Positions 1 to 7,891 of a DNA stretch of 19,838 bases are shown one piece after another. Position 1 is the stretch's first letter, and each line of letters begins with the position of its first letter. The stretch spans positions 1 to 19,838 of the forward strand of contig JAQGIA010000457.1 of assembly GCA_028291445.1 (NCBI GenBank), given 5' to 3'. The DNA is from Belnapia sp. GTDB lineage: Bacteria > Pseudomonadota > Alphaproteobacteria > Acetobacterales > Acetobacteraceae. The notes below the pieces were generated by a model. It had not been told where the DNA came from. It did no database searches and was given only the letters and a program-made list of their open reading frames with translations. The position numbers and the translations under genes were made by a program.

Positions 1-123
1 CATGTCGAGGCCGCCACCGAGGGCGGGATCGGCGGGTTGCTGGTCACCTACGATGCCGCAGGCGACAGCGTCTTCCTCGCCGGAGCCGGGAATGTGGCGG
101 CCAACGACATGCTGTTCGGATAG
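1..123 (+). CDS. C-terminal end of a probable secreted RTX/calcium-binding-type protein (partial)
   Basis: This is the last 40 codons of a gene that begins before the window and ends in TAG at 121-123. The visible residues include GIGGLLVTYDAAGDSVFLAG and end AANDMLFG. The alternation of short hydrophobic beta strands and glycine/aspartate turns, with a terminal hydrophobic '(D)xLFG', resembles the non-repeat C-terminus of hemolysin-type (type I-secreted) proteins. The third codon position is GC-rich, like the native genes. It converges on the amidase gene, with only 48 bp between the stop codons. With 40 residues visible, the family is a guess from style and not from a conserved motif; the open frame itself is better supported than the product. 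Confidence 0.5.
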   Translation, partial: HVEAATEGGIGGLLVTYDAAGDSVFLAGAGNVAANDMLFG

Positions 124-130
124 GCAAGCA

Positions 131-158
131 GCGGCGCCGGGCCATGATCCAGCGCCGC
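131..158. terminator. GC-rich hairpin between two convergent genes
   Basis: GCGGCGCCGG (131-140) and CCAGCGCCGC (149-158) can pair over 9 of 10 positions around an 8-nt loop. The hairpin lies between the stop of the partial plus-strand gene and the stop of the minus-strand amidase, so it could end transcription from both sides. There is no clear T tract on either side, so it is only a terminator candidate. Confidence 0.4.
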
Positions 159-171
159 CCTTCGCCGCGCG

Positions 172-1617
172 CTACAGCGCCGGCGCCTTCCGGTGCCAAT
201 CGGTCACCTGCTGGAAGGCATCCGCCGCGCGCAGCACCGTCGCCTCGGCGAAGGGCCGGGCGGCGAGCTGCAAGCCGATCGGCAGGCCGCGATCATCGAA
301 GCCGCAGGGCAGGCTGATGGTCGGCAGGCCGAGGTAGTTGAACGGCCTGGTATTCGCCGAGACCGCCATGAAACGCGCCCAATTCGCCGGATCGGCGTCG
401 ATGTCGGTTTCCGCCAGGGTGGGCACCCGCGTCTTCAGGGTCGGCGTCGCCACCACGTCGAAGCCGTCGAGCATCTCGGCCACGAATTGGCGCAGCAAGG
501 GGCCGCGGCGGGACAGCGCCTCGACGTAGAGATGCGCCGGCAGGGCATAGCCGCCGAACAGCCGGCTGCTGAGATGGATGGCATAGTCGCCGGGGTGCTC
601 GCGCATCCAATTGGCGTGGATCGCGGCGCCCTCCACCCGGCTGATCACGGCGGTATAGGCATTGATCGCCCGCATCGAGGCGGCGCTGCGCCGCGTCACC
701 ACCGCGCCCTGCGCCTGCAGCACGTCGAGCGCCGCCTCGAAGGCGGCAACGACGGGGGCATCGGCGCCGTCGAGGAACGAGGTCTCGCAGACCGCGATGC
801 GCAGGCCGCGGATATCGCCGGTCAGCGCCGCCTCGTAATCCGGCACGGCTTCCGGCGCGCTGGTCGGGTCGCCCGGGCAGCGCCCGGCGGTGACGCCGAG
901 GAAGCGCGCCGCATCGCGCGCGGTGCGGACCAGCGGCCCGACGTTGTCGGCCGAGAAGGACAGCGGCATGACGCCGGTGCGCGGCACCCGGGTCTGCGTC
1001 GCCTTCAGCCCGGTCACCCCGCAGAGGGTCGCCGGCAGCCGGATCGAGCCGCCGGTATCCGAGCCCAGCGCCGCATAGAAGAAGCGCGCCGCGACCCCGG
1101 CGCCGGAGCCGGAGGAGGAGCCGCCGGTGCAATAGGCGAGGTCCCAGGGATTGTGGCAGTCGCCGAAATGCGCGTTGTGCCCGGTCGGGTTCTGCGCGAA
1201 CTCGGCCATGTTCAAGGTGCCCATGTCGATGGCGCCCGCCGCATCCAGCCGCTGCAGCACCGTCGCGGTCTTCGGCGCGACGAAATCGCGGCGGATCTTC
1301 GAGCCGCAGGTGCTGACCTTGCCGGCGCGGTAGTACATGTCCTTGTGCATCATCGGCACGCCGGCCAGCGGGCCGAGCGGCTTGCCGGCGGCGCGTGCCG
1401 CATCGGCGGCGGCGGCGGCTTCCAGCGCTGCCTCCCGGTCCAGCCGGATGACGCTGTTGACCGCCCCGTCATGCGCATCGATCCGGGCGAGGCAGGCCTC
1501 GGTCAGCGCGGTCGCCGTCGCCTCGCCGGCGGCGAAGGCATCCGCCGCCTCGGTCATCGAGAGCATGGCGAGACCAGAGGCGCCGGTGGTGGCGGCGGTG
1601 GATACGGGGGCATTCAT
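172..1617 (-). CDS. Amidase signature (AS) family hydrolase, GatA/AtzE-like
   Basis: A 481-residue enzyme of the amidase signature family, predicted to hydrolyse a C-N amide bond in the cytoplasm. The Ser-cisSer-Lys triad is visible: Lys92 in 'MHKDMY', cis-Ser167 in the GGSSSGS loop (165-171) and nucleophile Ser191 in 'SDTGGSIRLP'. The 24-residue spacing between the two serines is the family's usual one. The length matches the family (about 450-500). The start is the ATG at 1617, which overlaps the stop of the upstream small gene by 4 bp (ATGA) and has an AAGGAGG ribosome site 8 nt before it. The small partner looks AtzG/GatC-like, which points to an AtzE-type heteromeric amidase. The substrate cannot be read from the sequence. 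A second AS amidase lies at 14208-15659. Confidence 0.93.
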   Translation of the reverse strand: MNAPVSTAATTGASGLAMLSMTEAADAFAAGEATATALTEACLARIDAHDGAVNSVIRLDREAALEAAAAADAARAAGKPLGPLAGVPMMHKDMYYRAGKVSTCGSKIRRDFVAPKTATVLQRLDAAGAIDMGTLNMAEFAQNPTGHNAHFGDCHNPWDLAYCTGGSSSGSGAGVAARFFYAALGSDTGGSIRLPATLCGVTGLKATQTRVPRTGVMPLSFSADNVGPLVRTARDAARFLGVTAGRCPGDPTSAPEAVPDYEAALTGDIRGLRIAVCETSFLDGADAPVVAAFEAALDVLQAQGAVVTRRSAASMRAINAYTAVISRVEGAAIHANWMREHPGDYAIHLSSRLFGGYALPAHLYVEALSRRGPLLRQFVAEMLDGFDVVATPTLKTRVPTLAETDIDADPANWARFMAVSANTRPFNYLGLPTISLPCGFDDRGLPIGLQLAARPFAEATVLRAADAFQQVTDWHRKAPAL

Positions 1618-1820
1618 CGGCCGGCCTCCTTCAGGTCGCGCAGCGCCGCTTCGAAGCTGCTCGGCTCATCCTCGAAGACCATGCTGCCGCGCAGCGCGGC
1701 GAGTTCGGCGATCAGCGCCGCATGGTCGGCGAGGCCGGCGCGGGCGGCGGCATTGGGGACGGCGACCCCGCTCCAGCGGCGAATCGCTTCCATGGTTGGC
1801 ACCACGAGTTCCGGTTCCAT
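1614..1820 (-). CDS. Small AtzG/GatC-like (DUF4089-type) amidase partner
   Basis: A 68-residue protein beginning MEPELVVPTMEAIRRW and containing a helical middle followed by 'EDEPSSFEAAL'. The layout is a short helix, an Arg-Ala-Gly turn, an Ala/Leu-rich helix, and an acidic 'D-EP-x-x-F' tail near the C-terminus. That resembles small AtzG-type subunits that bind AtzE-type amidases, as GatC binds GatA. I chose the ATG at 1820 because GGGGAG lies 8 nt before it. In-frame ATGs at 1844 and 1856 are upstream alternatives. Its stop overlaps the amidase start by 4 bp, so the two are translationally coupled. The family call comes from shape, tail motif and context; the similarity is weak enough that a profile search could overturn it. 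Confidence 0.65.
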   Translation of the reverse strand: MEPELVVPTMEAIRRWSGVAVPNAAARAGLADHAALIAELAALRGSMVFEDEPSSFEAALRDLKEAGR

Positions 1821-1993
1821 CGTCTCTGCTCCCCGATCAGGCATCCAGGGCCACATGCTGGCCCCCTCGGCCTGGTGTTAGCAAACCGCGTGCCCAATGC
1901 TGGCGCCGGTCATGGCCTTGCCGGACCGATCCGGCTGCCGGCATGCTGCCGGTGGGTCCAGCTTCGGGCCCATGCGGGCGGAAAGGCTGGCCG

Positions 1994-2398
1994 ATGTCCG
2001 ATGATTCCGAAATGCGCGCGCTGGCGAAGCGCTTCTTCGACCTGATCGAAACCGGGGACATCGAAGAGCTGCGCGGCGTCTACGCCGAGGATGCGCGGAT
2101 CTGGTACAACATCGACCGGCGCGACAAGACGGTGGACGAGAATATCGCGCGCCTCGCCAAGGCCCACGGCATGGTCCGCGGCCGCCGCTACGAGGAGCGC
2201 CGGGTCGTGGTGTTCCCGGGCGGCTTCGTGCACCAGCACATGGTGCGCGGCACCCGGGCGGATGGCGTCGCGGTGGACATGCCGGCCTGCTGCATCTGCT
2301 TCGTCACCGCGGGCCGCATCACCCGGCTCGAGGAATACATGGACAGCGCCGATGTCGCCCGGATGTGGGCGGTGGTGGAGCCGGCCGCGCCGGATTAG
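1994..2398 (+). CDS. SnoaL-like / NTF2-fold protein
   Basis: A 134-residue protein with the order typical of SnoaL-like NTF2-fold proteins. An N-terminal helix pair ('ALAKRFFDLIETGDIEELRG') leads into 'YAEDARIWYN', followed by an 'ENIARLAKAHGMVRGRRYE' helix and three to four beta strands, the last being 'GRITRLEEYMDSADVARM'. Such proteins can be isomerases, hydrolases or ligand binders, so no reaction can be assigned. The start ATG at 1994 follows a purine-rich GGAAAGG about 10 nt upstream. The gene is 35 bp before the enolase-superfamily gene and reads in the same direction, which suggests one operon acting on one substrate. It is divergent from the amidase pair across 173 bp. Confidence 0.85.
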   Translation: MSDDSEMRALAKRFFDLIETGDIEELRGVYAEDARIWYNIDRRDKTVDENIARLAKAHGMVRGRRYEERRVVVFPGGFVHQHMVRGTRADGVAVDMPACCICFVTAGRITRLEEYMDSADVARMWAVVEPAAPD

Positions 2399-2433
2399 CT
2401 GCCAAGCGCCGGCGACCCAAAGGGGAGGACGCC

Positions 2434-3603
2434 ATGAAAATAACCAAGGTTCAGGCCAATTGGGTGCAGGTGCCCATTCCGCCCGAACGCCAGCACCTGT
2501 CCGACTTCGGTCGCCAGCCGAGCTTCGATTCCGTCATCGTGCGGATCGAGACCGATGCCGGCATCACCGGCTGGGGCGAGGCCAAGGCCGGCGTCGCCAG
2601 TACCGCGGCCTGCGGCGGGCTCGCCGCCGTCATCAACCTCGACTGCGCGCCGCTGCTGCTGGGCGAGGACCCGCGCGACATCTCCCGGCTTTGGGACACG
2701 TTGTACAATGCCCCCCGGCAGGGCTTCGCGATCGACCGCGGCCACGGCTTTCCCGGGCTGGGCCGGCGCGGCCTTTCGATCAGCGCCATCGCCGGGATCG
2801 ACCTGGCGCTCTGGGACATCCTCGGCAAATCCCTGGGTGCGCCGGTCTGGCGGCTGCTCGGTGGCCGCCGCGCCGAGCGCATGCCGGCTTATGCCTCGGG
2901 TGGCTGGGCGGATGCGGCCAATATCGGGGCGCAATTGCTCGGCTATGTCGAACAGGGCGGCTTCGGCGCGGTGAAGATGCGGGTCGGCGCGATGGATGGG
3001 CCGGTGGCGCGCTCCGCCGCCCGGGTCCGCGCCGCCCGCCAGGCGCTCGGCCCCGAGATCGGCCTCGCCGCCGATGCGCATGGCACCTGGACCGTCGCCG
3101 AGGCCAAGGCCTTCTGCCGCATGGTCGAGGATTGCGACCTGCTCTGGTTCGAGGAGCCGGTCACCGCCGACGACAAGCAGGGCCAGGCCGAGGTGCGCCG
3201 CGCCAGCAGCGTGCCGATCAGCAGCGGCGAGAGCGAGTTCACCCGGCACGACTTCCGCGAATTGGCCGAGCTACGCGCCGCCGACGTGCTGCAGCCGGAC
3301 CTCGCCATCGCCGGCGGCATCACCGAGGGGCTGCGGATCGGCGCAATTGCGGCGGCCTTCAACCTGCGCCTGGCGCCGCATCTCTGGTCCGGCGCCCCGG
3401 CCTTCGCCGCCGGGCTGCACCTGGCCGCCAGCCAATCGGCCGGCTTCATCCTGGAATACTCGCTCGGCCACAACCCGATGCTGCATGAGCTGATCGAGGA
3501 GCGCTTCCCGGTCGAGGGCGGCTTCGTCGCGGTGCCGGACCGCCCCGGCCTCGGCATCACGGTACGGGAGGAATTCCTGGCCCGGTACACGAAACGCAGC
3601 TAA
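2434..3603 (+). CDS. Mandelate racemase / muconate lactonizing enzyme family protein (enolase superfamily)
   Basis: A 389-residue enolase-superfamily enzyme, full length for the family. The capping domain covers about residues 1-115 and the barrel about 120-360. Likely metal ligands are Asp214 ('LAADAHGTW'), Glu240 ('FEEP') and Glu266 ('SSGESEF'). The C-terminal acid/base is probably His316 ('APHLWSG'). The second-strand motif, usually KxK in the mandelate racemase group, reads Lys181-Met-Arg183, so the lysine that normally abstracts the alpha proton is replaced by arginine. That argues for an acid-sugar dehydratase-like or untypical member over a racemase. The start ATG at 2434 has GGGGAGG 5-11 nt upstream. 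The gene follows the SnoaL-like gene by 35 bp. The substrate is not known. Confidence 0.93.
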   Translation: MKITKVQANWVQVPIPPERQHLSDFGRQPSFDSVIVRIETDAGITGWGEAKAGVASTAACGGLAAVINLDCAPLLLGEDPRDISRLWDTLYNAPRQGFAIDRGHGFPGLGRRGLSISAIAGIDLALWDILGKSLGAPVWRLLGGRRAERMPAYASGGWADAANIGAQLLGYVEQGGFGAVKMRVGAMDGPVARSAARVRAARQALGPEIGLAADAHGTWTVAEAKAFCRMVEDCDLLWFEEPVTADDKQGQAEVRRASSVPISSGESEFTRHDFRELAELRAADVLQPDLAIAGGITEGLRIGAIAAAFNLRLAPHLWSGAPAFAAGLHLAASQSAGFILEYSLGHNPMLHELIEERFPVEGGFVAVPDRPGLGITVREEFLARYTKRS

Positions 3604-3788
3604 ACCAGGCAATACGTTCCTGTTGCGGAATGGCGGCCGCTGCGCCGGCCGTCCCAGGCAGGTCAGGCTCGGGAGATCCGCGCCAGGATCGACTGCAAGC
3701 CGCCTTTCACAGCGACGGTCCAAGCCGTGCGGGGCATGGCTGGACCGAGGCAAGCCTGCGCAGGCCGCGCATTCGGGGATCAGCCAGC

Positions 3789-4403
3789 ATGCCGCAAGCC
3801 CTCAAGATCTTCCTGGTGAACAAGGCCGGCGAATTATCCGGCCATTTCGTCGCCGCCAGCCGCAAGGCCTGCGGCGACCGGCTGAAGGGGTATTTCGAGG
3901 CGACCATCCGCGGCGTCGCCCGCTACGACACGGTCAGCATCATCTGGGACGGCAAGGCTTCGGATCCGGTGGCCGGCGATTTCGTCTGCTATCTGCTGAC
4001 CGCTCCGGCCGACAGCATCGCCGCCACCAAGGCGACCGGCGACGTCACCCTGGGCGCCTCCGGTTCGACCCTGCTCAGCCTGGCCGACAAGGCGGTGATC
4101 TCCGAGGTGTATCTGCGCGCCATCGTCCAGGGCGGCGACCCGCGCGGCAACGACACCACGAACAAGGAGGCCTTGGTCGCCAACTGCATCCTGCATGAGC
4201 TGGCGCACAACCTGCTGGATGCGACGACGCCCAACGTGCTGGACGTGCACAAGGTCAAGGATGGGGTGATCTGCCGGGAAACCGGCGATCGGCCGCTGCA
4301 GGGAACGGACCAGCCGGGTCCGGCCGACAACGCCGCCTTTCAGGCCGGCTTCACCCGGCGGGCAGCCGGGGTAAAGCAATATACCAGCGGCATGCCCGGC
4401 TGA
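3789..4403 (+). CDS. Putative zinc metalloprotease-like protein (HExxH), family not recognised
   Basis: A 204-residue protein with a clear HExxH motif, His136-Glu-Leu-Ala-His140, in the helix 'NCILHELAHNLLD'. Possible third zinc ligands are Asp144, His154 or Glu164; none sits in a spacing I know from metzincins or thermolysin-like enzymes. The N-terminal half (about 5-110) looks like alternating strands and helices, including 'YDTVSIIWDG' and 'DFVCYLL', and no signal peptide or membrane segment is visible. The start ATG at 3789 follows GGGGA by about 9 nt; the frame is open further upstream to about 3630, but that part has less typical codon use. The gene is 185 bp from the enolase-family gene, in the same direction and probably separately transcribed. 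Peptidase activity is inferred from the motif alone. Confidence 0.75.
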   Translation: MPQALKIFLVNKAGELSGHFVAASRKACGDRLKGYFEATIRGVARYDTVSIIWDGKASDPVAGDFVCYLLTAPADSIAATKATGDVTLGASGSTLLSLADKAVISEVYLRAIVQGGDPRGNDTTNKEALVANCILHELAHNLLDATTPNVLDVHKVKDGVICRETGDRPLQGTDQPGPADNAAFQAGFTRRAAGVKQYTSGMPG

Positions 4404-4476
4404 GTCCGACCCAGGCGGGCATTGCCTTGGGCGGCGCCAGATGATTTCATAATCGGAACAACATGGAGTCGCCACC

Positions 4477-4695
4477 ATGCCCTGGACCTCGATTGCCGTC
4501 GCCACCGCCCTCGGCCTGCTGGTCGCCCTGCCCGCCGCGGGTGCCGAGCGGCGGGAGCGAAGCCCTGCCCAACTCGCCCAGCAAGCCAAGATGCGCAGTT
4601 GCGCCGCCGATGCCCGCGGTCAGCAACTACACGGGGCACCGCGGCGGGACTTCATGAAGACCTGCCTGTCCGGCCGCAATCCCCGCCCCGCTTAA
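4477..4695 (+). CDS. PsiF-repeat periplasmic small protein
   Basis: A 72-residue protein with an N-terminal signal peptide (about residues 1-23, 'TALGLLVALPAAGA') followed by a PsiF-type repeat. That repeat has the form K-M-x-x-C ... A ... G-x-x-L-x-G-x-x-R-x-x-F-M-K-x-C-L, seen here as 'KMRSCAADARGQQLHGAPRR' and then 'DFMKTCLSG'. The two conserved cysteines are present. PsiF proteins are small, exported and phosphate-starvation inducible in Escherichia coli; their role is unknown. Most family members carry two repeats and this one carries one. The stop (4693-4695) is only 4 bp from the stop of the convergent asmA gene, with no room for a separate terminator between them. Confidence 0.85.
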   Translation: MPWTSIAVATALGLLVALPAAGAERRERSPAQLAQQAKMRSCAADARGQQLHGAPRRDFMKTCLSGRNPRPA

Positions 4696-4699
4696 AATC

Positions 4700-6625
4700 C
4701 TAGCCGGCACGCCGGGCCAGCCGCTCGCAATCGCTGTTCTCGCCGACGCCAAGCTGGATGGTCGGCAGCAGCGCCAGTGGCGGCAAGAGGATGCCGAGCC
4801 CGACCGCCGCCCCGCCCCGTACCGCCAGCTCCCCCACCTCTGGCAGGATCGAGGGGTTCTTGAAGCTGCCGGTGATGGCGATGGGCGCCGGCAGCGAGCC
4901 GACCGAAAAGCGCTTGCTGGCGGTCCGCAGCCGCCAATCCAGCGTCTCCCGCGCCATATCGGCGGTACCGCTGCCGTTCACCACATGGCTCTCGGTATCG
5001 AGCAGCAGGCTGCGGGTGGTGAGCTGGCCGCGGCGCAGCGTGAAGTCGCCGATCAGGCACTCGATCTTGGTACGGTCCGGAATGCCCAGCGCCGAAAGCA
5101 GCGCATTGCCGAACTGCAGCCCCGAGAGGTCGACCAGCAACGAGGACAGCTCGCCCCCCACCGCGACCACGGTCAGCGCCCCGTCGCCATGGCCGAGCAT
5201 GTCGGACAGCGACCGTCCGGTGGCCTCGATCCGCCCGACCCCGCCGAGCGAGCCCGCCCCGCGCGAGCCGGCCGCCTGCATCAGGCGGGAGATATCGACC
5301 TGGCGCAGTTCGATCTCGCCCTTGGCCTGCAAGGCGCCGTTCTCCTGCGGCACCAGCACGAAGTCGCCGCCCAGACGACCCTTGCCGATCCCGAATTGCA
5401 CCGGATGCAACCGGATGGTGCCGTCCTCGATATCCAGATCGACCTGCATGCTGTCGAACGGCATGCCCTGGCCGACGATCGAGGCGGCGCGGTAGCGGAG
5501 GTGGATATCGGCCGCCCGCAGCCGGGGAACATTGATAGGCGCGGTGGGCAGCAGCCGCGGGCTGGCCTCGGCGCGGGCCAGCGCCTGGCGCTGCTGCGCC
5601 GTCTGCCCAGGCGTGCCGACCCGGCCCGGCGTGCCGCCGACGAAGCCGCTCAGATCGGCCAGGTCCACCCGCTCTGAGACGACATCGGCATCCAGCACCG
5701 GGCGCTCGCGCGACGGGGTGATGCTGAACCGCCCGCCGATATCGCTGCGGCCGAGCCGCCCCTTCACATCGGTGAAGCGGAAGGCGCCCTCGGCATAGTC
5801 CAGCCGGCCGCTGGCCCGGAAGGGCGGCGTTGCCGGGATTACCACTCCGGTCAGCGGTGACAGCAGCCCCATGTCCGGCCCGGCGAGATCCAGCCGCAGG
5901 TCGGCGCCGCTCAGCGCCACCGGATTCCGCACCGTGCCACGCAGCACCACCCGGGTCGGCCCGTTCGCCAGGTCGAGGGCGACCGGCCAGGGCGTCGCCG
6001 TATCGCGCAGGTTGAGGACGGCGCCGCCGCGCAGCTTCGCGGTGATCGGCTGGGCGGCATAGGTGCCGGTCGCCTCGGCCAGGATGCTGGGCGGCTGGCC
6101 GGGCGGGTCCTCGGTGCCAAGGGCGATGCGGAAATCCGCCCGCAGCTTGCTGATGGCGACATGCACCGTGCCATCGGCGATGCGCAGCGCGCCGATCCGC
6201 GGGCCGGCCTCGGGATCGGCGGCTTTGCCTGAGGGACCGGCGATGCCGAAGCTGTAGTTATCGGTCCCGTCGGCCCGGCCGATCACCTCCAGCGCCGGCC
6301 GTTCGAGCGTGACCGTGGGGATCACCACGGTTTGGCTGCGGAGCAGGGCGCCGAGGTCGAGGTCGAGGCTGGCGCGCGGAATGCTGGCGAAGGGCGGTTC
6401 GGCATCGAAGCCGGATGGGTTGCCGAGGCGGATCTCCTCGGCGGTGATGGTCGTCACCCGGCCCAGCCGGACATGCAGATGCGCCAGCGTCACCGGGCGG
6501 CCCAGCCGGGCGCTGGCCTGGGCCTCGATGATGGGGATCAGCCAGTCCCAGCGGAACACCGCCACCAGCACCGCGAGGGCCAGCAGCGGCAGTCCCAGAC
6601 CCAAAGCCCAACGTCGCCAGCGCAT
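4700..6625 (-). CDS. AsmA family protein
   Basis: A 641-residue AsmA-family protein. One N-terminal transmembrane helix (about residues 6-24) anchors it in the inner membrane, and the rest is a long periplasmic beta-rich domain. An AsmA N-domain follows the anchor ('ARLGRPVTLAHLHVRLGRVT', then 'IRLGNPSGFD' and 'LDLDLGALL'). The C-terminal AsmA domain has 'GRSLSDMLGHGDGALTVVAV', 'LSGLQFGNALLSALG' and the family-typical 'PIAITGSFKNPSILPEVG'. AsmA-like proteins are thought to move phospholipids between the membranes or influence outer membrane assembly. The ATG at 6625 has GGGAGG 9 nt upstream. It follows the carboxymuconolactone-decarboxylase-like gene by 63 bp and probably shares a transcript with it and with the BamE-like lipoprotein, which also acts in the outer membrane. 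Confidence 0.93.
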   Translation of the reverse strand: MRWRRWALGLGLPLLALAVLVAVFRWDWLIPIIEAQASARLGRPVTLAHLHVRLGRVTTITAEEIRLGNPSGFDAEPPFASIPRASLDLDLGALLRSQTVVIPTVTLERPALEVIGRADGTDNYSFGIAGPSGKAADPEAGPRIGALRIADGTVHVAISKLRADFRIALGTEDPPGQPPSILAEATGTYAAQPITAKLRGGAVLNLRDTATPWPVALDLANGPTRVVLRGTVRNPVALSGADLRLDLAGPDMGLLSPLTGVVIPATPPFRASGRLDYAEGAFRFTDVKGRLGRSDIGGRFSITPSRERPVLDADVVSERVDLADLSGFVGGTPGRVGTPGQTAQQRQALARAEASPRLLPTAPINVPRLRAADIHLRYRAASIVGQGMPFDSMQVDLDIEDGTIRLHPVQFGIGKGRLGGDFVLVPQENGALQAKGEIELRQVDISRLMQAAGSRGAGSLGGVGRIEATGRSLSDMLGHGDGALTVVAVGGELSSLLVDLSGLQFGNALLSALGIPDRTKIECLIGDFTLRRGQLTTRSLLLDTESHVVNGSGTADMARETLDWRLRTASKRFSVGSLPAPIAITGSFKNPSILPEVGELAVRGGAAVGLGILLPPLALLPTIQLGVGENSDCERLARRAG

Positions 6626-6688
6626 CGGTCGTCGCCTCCCGGGGGCATCGCCTCCACCTCGGGGAAAGCGCCAGCGGGCGGCGAAGGT

Positions 6689-7168
6689 TCAGCCGGGTTC
6701 GGCGAGGATGGCCTCACAATGCTCCAGCACCTCGCGGCCGGTCAGGTTCCAGACCGTGATGCCGCCCACCATCAGGCATTGCACCAGGCCCTCGGCCAGC
6801 TCCGGCAGGGTGAGGCCGAGCCGGATGGCATTGGCCGCATGCGCCTTGGCGCCGCGGTTCTGCCCGACCAGCACGTCCAGCAGGGCGAAGATCAGCTCCT
6901 TGGTCTTGAGGTCGAGCGCGCCGCCCTCGGCCGGCTCGCGCATCAGCGCCGCCCGCATCAGCCCATAGCCGGCGAAGGCGCCGGGGGCATGGCGGATCAG
7001 CGGCTGGAAGCTGTCCGGCACCCCGCCATGGGTCGCCTCGAAGCTGGCGATGCCGGCGGCCAGCGCCGCCCCGGTTATATCCAGGGCAGGAATATCCCGG
7101 TTGGGGATATCCTGGGTGGGGATATCCCGGTTGGAGATATCCTGGGTGGGTTCGCCCGTGCCGCTCAC
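6689..7168 (-). CDS. Carboxymuconolactone decarboxylase (CMD)-like protein with N-terminal pentapeptide repeats
   Basis: A 159-residue all-helical protein of the CMD/AhpD superfamily. The core is 'LDLKTKELIFALLDVLVGQN' followed by 'RGAKAHAANAIRLGLTLPEL' and 'ECLMVGGI'-like 'VQCLMVGGITVW'. His110 matches the conserved family histidine, but the CxxC pair of AhpD-type peroxidase partners is absent, so a thiol redox role is unlikely. Residues 7-31 hold five pentapeptides ending in Asp-Ile (PTQDI, SNRDI, PTQDI, PNRDI, PALDI), outside the conserved fold. The start is a GTG at 7168 overlapping the BamE-like stop by 4 bp (GTGA); no ATG lies before the core. The enzyme's substrate is unknown, and its placement between two envelope genes is unusual for a decarboxylase. 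Confidence 0.85.
   Translation of the reverse strand: MSGTGEPTQDISNRDIPTQDIPNRDIPALDITGAALAAGIASFEATHGGVPDSFQPLIRHAPGAFAGYGLMRAALMREPAEGGALDLKTKELIFALLDVLVGQNRGAKAHAANAIRLGLTLPELAEGLVQCLMVGGITVWNLTGREVLEHCEAILAEPG
7076..7150. repeat. Short tandem repeat, five 15-bp units, coding
   Basis: Five 15-bp units run from 7076 to 7150. The last four alternate between aatatcccggttggg/gatatcccggttgga and gatatcctgggtggg, so the higher-order unit is 30 bp; the first (7076-7090) is degenerate. Read on the minus strand they encode the Asp-Ile pentapeptides at the N-terminus of the CMD-like protein. The 15-bp period keeps the reading frame when units are gained or lost. Confidence 0.9.
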
Positions 7169-7704
7169 CGTCCGGTGCCCGAGCCGGTCGCGCCTGGACT
7201 GGTCGGCACCGCGGCGCCGGGGCCGATCCGTCCGACATTGCCGAACAGCGCCTGCAACAGCGTCCGGTCGTTGCCCGGCGTCGGCGTCTCACGCGTGACG
7301 ACCGCCACCCGGCGGCCATCCTCCTCGCCCAGGGTACGGATCTTGGTGACGACGCCGTTCTGGTCGAATTCGACCACCACGGTCTGCTGGTCGGTGACCG
7401 ACAATTCCTGGGCCGGGCGCTGGCGGGTGCGGCTGCTGATATAATACCAGACCGGGTCGCCGAAGGTGCTGGCCTGGGTGGGCGAGCCGAGCAGCGCCTG
7501 GACGTCCTGGCGGGTCTGCACCCCCGGGGTGATCTCCCGCAGCTGGTCCTCGGTGACCCGGTTGCCGCGCTGCACGGTCGGCGCCTGGAAGACGCTGCAG
7601 CCGCCGAGCAGCAGCCCGCAGGCCAGCGCCACCCCCAACCTTATATGGCCCAATCCTACGCGGCCTGCGCCGGACTCGTTGACCGGACGGCGAGGGCGAT
7701 CCAT
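7165..7704 (-). CDS. bamE: BamE/SmpA-OmlA family outer membrane lipoprotein
   Basis: A 179-residue lipoprotein from the ATG at 7704. Residues 22-36 form a signal peptide ending in the lipobox 'LLLGGC', with Cys36 as the lipidated residue. The SmpA/OmlA domain follows: 'GNRVTEDQLREITPGVQTRQ', 'VQALLGSPTQASTFGDPVWY', and 'VVVEFDQNGVVTKIRTLGEE'. BamE is an accessory part of the BAM complex that inserts beta-barrel proteins in the outer membrane. The Pro/Gly-rich tail after about residue 140 is variable in alphaproteobacteria. The open frame continues 44 codons upstream to 7836 without a signal-like start, so 7704 was preferred because it gives a normal-length signal peptide. It is divergent from the Cbp3-like gene and is the first gene of a bamE-CMD-asmA unit. 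Confidence 0.9.
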   Translation of the reverse strand: MDRPRRPVNESGAGRVGLGHIRLGVALACGLLLGGCSVFQAPTVQRGNRVTEDQLREITPGVQTRQDVQALLGSPTQASTFGDPVWYYISSRTRQRPAQELSVTDQQTVVVEFDQNGVVTKIRTLGEEDGRRVAVVTRETPTPGNDRTLLQALFGNVGRIGPGAAVPTSPGATGSGTGR

Positions 7705-7891
7705 GTCTCTGGTCCCATCTTGAAACCCGCCAGCGGCTTGGTGCCGTGCGGTACATGCTGGAGGCGTCGGCGGGCCGTCGCGCCGGGGAGCCGTAGCGGC
7801 CCCCGGCGCGCGGTTCACCGGCGCGAATGCCATCATGCCACGGCACGGTCAACCGCGCCGCGGCCCGCCCCTATCGAGGATACCCCCGCCC

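Noticed and set aside
193..1881. A 562-codon plus-strand open frame opposite the first amidase
   Set aside because: It mirrors the amidase codons, is full of Arg/Gly/His, and has no recognisable domain; the minus-strand gene has all catalytic motifs.
7076..7150. CRISPR-like array
   Set aside because: Units are 15 bp, adjacent and without spacers, and they lie inside a gene.
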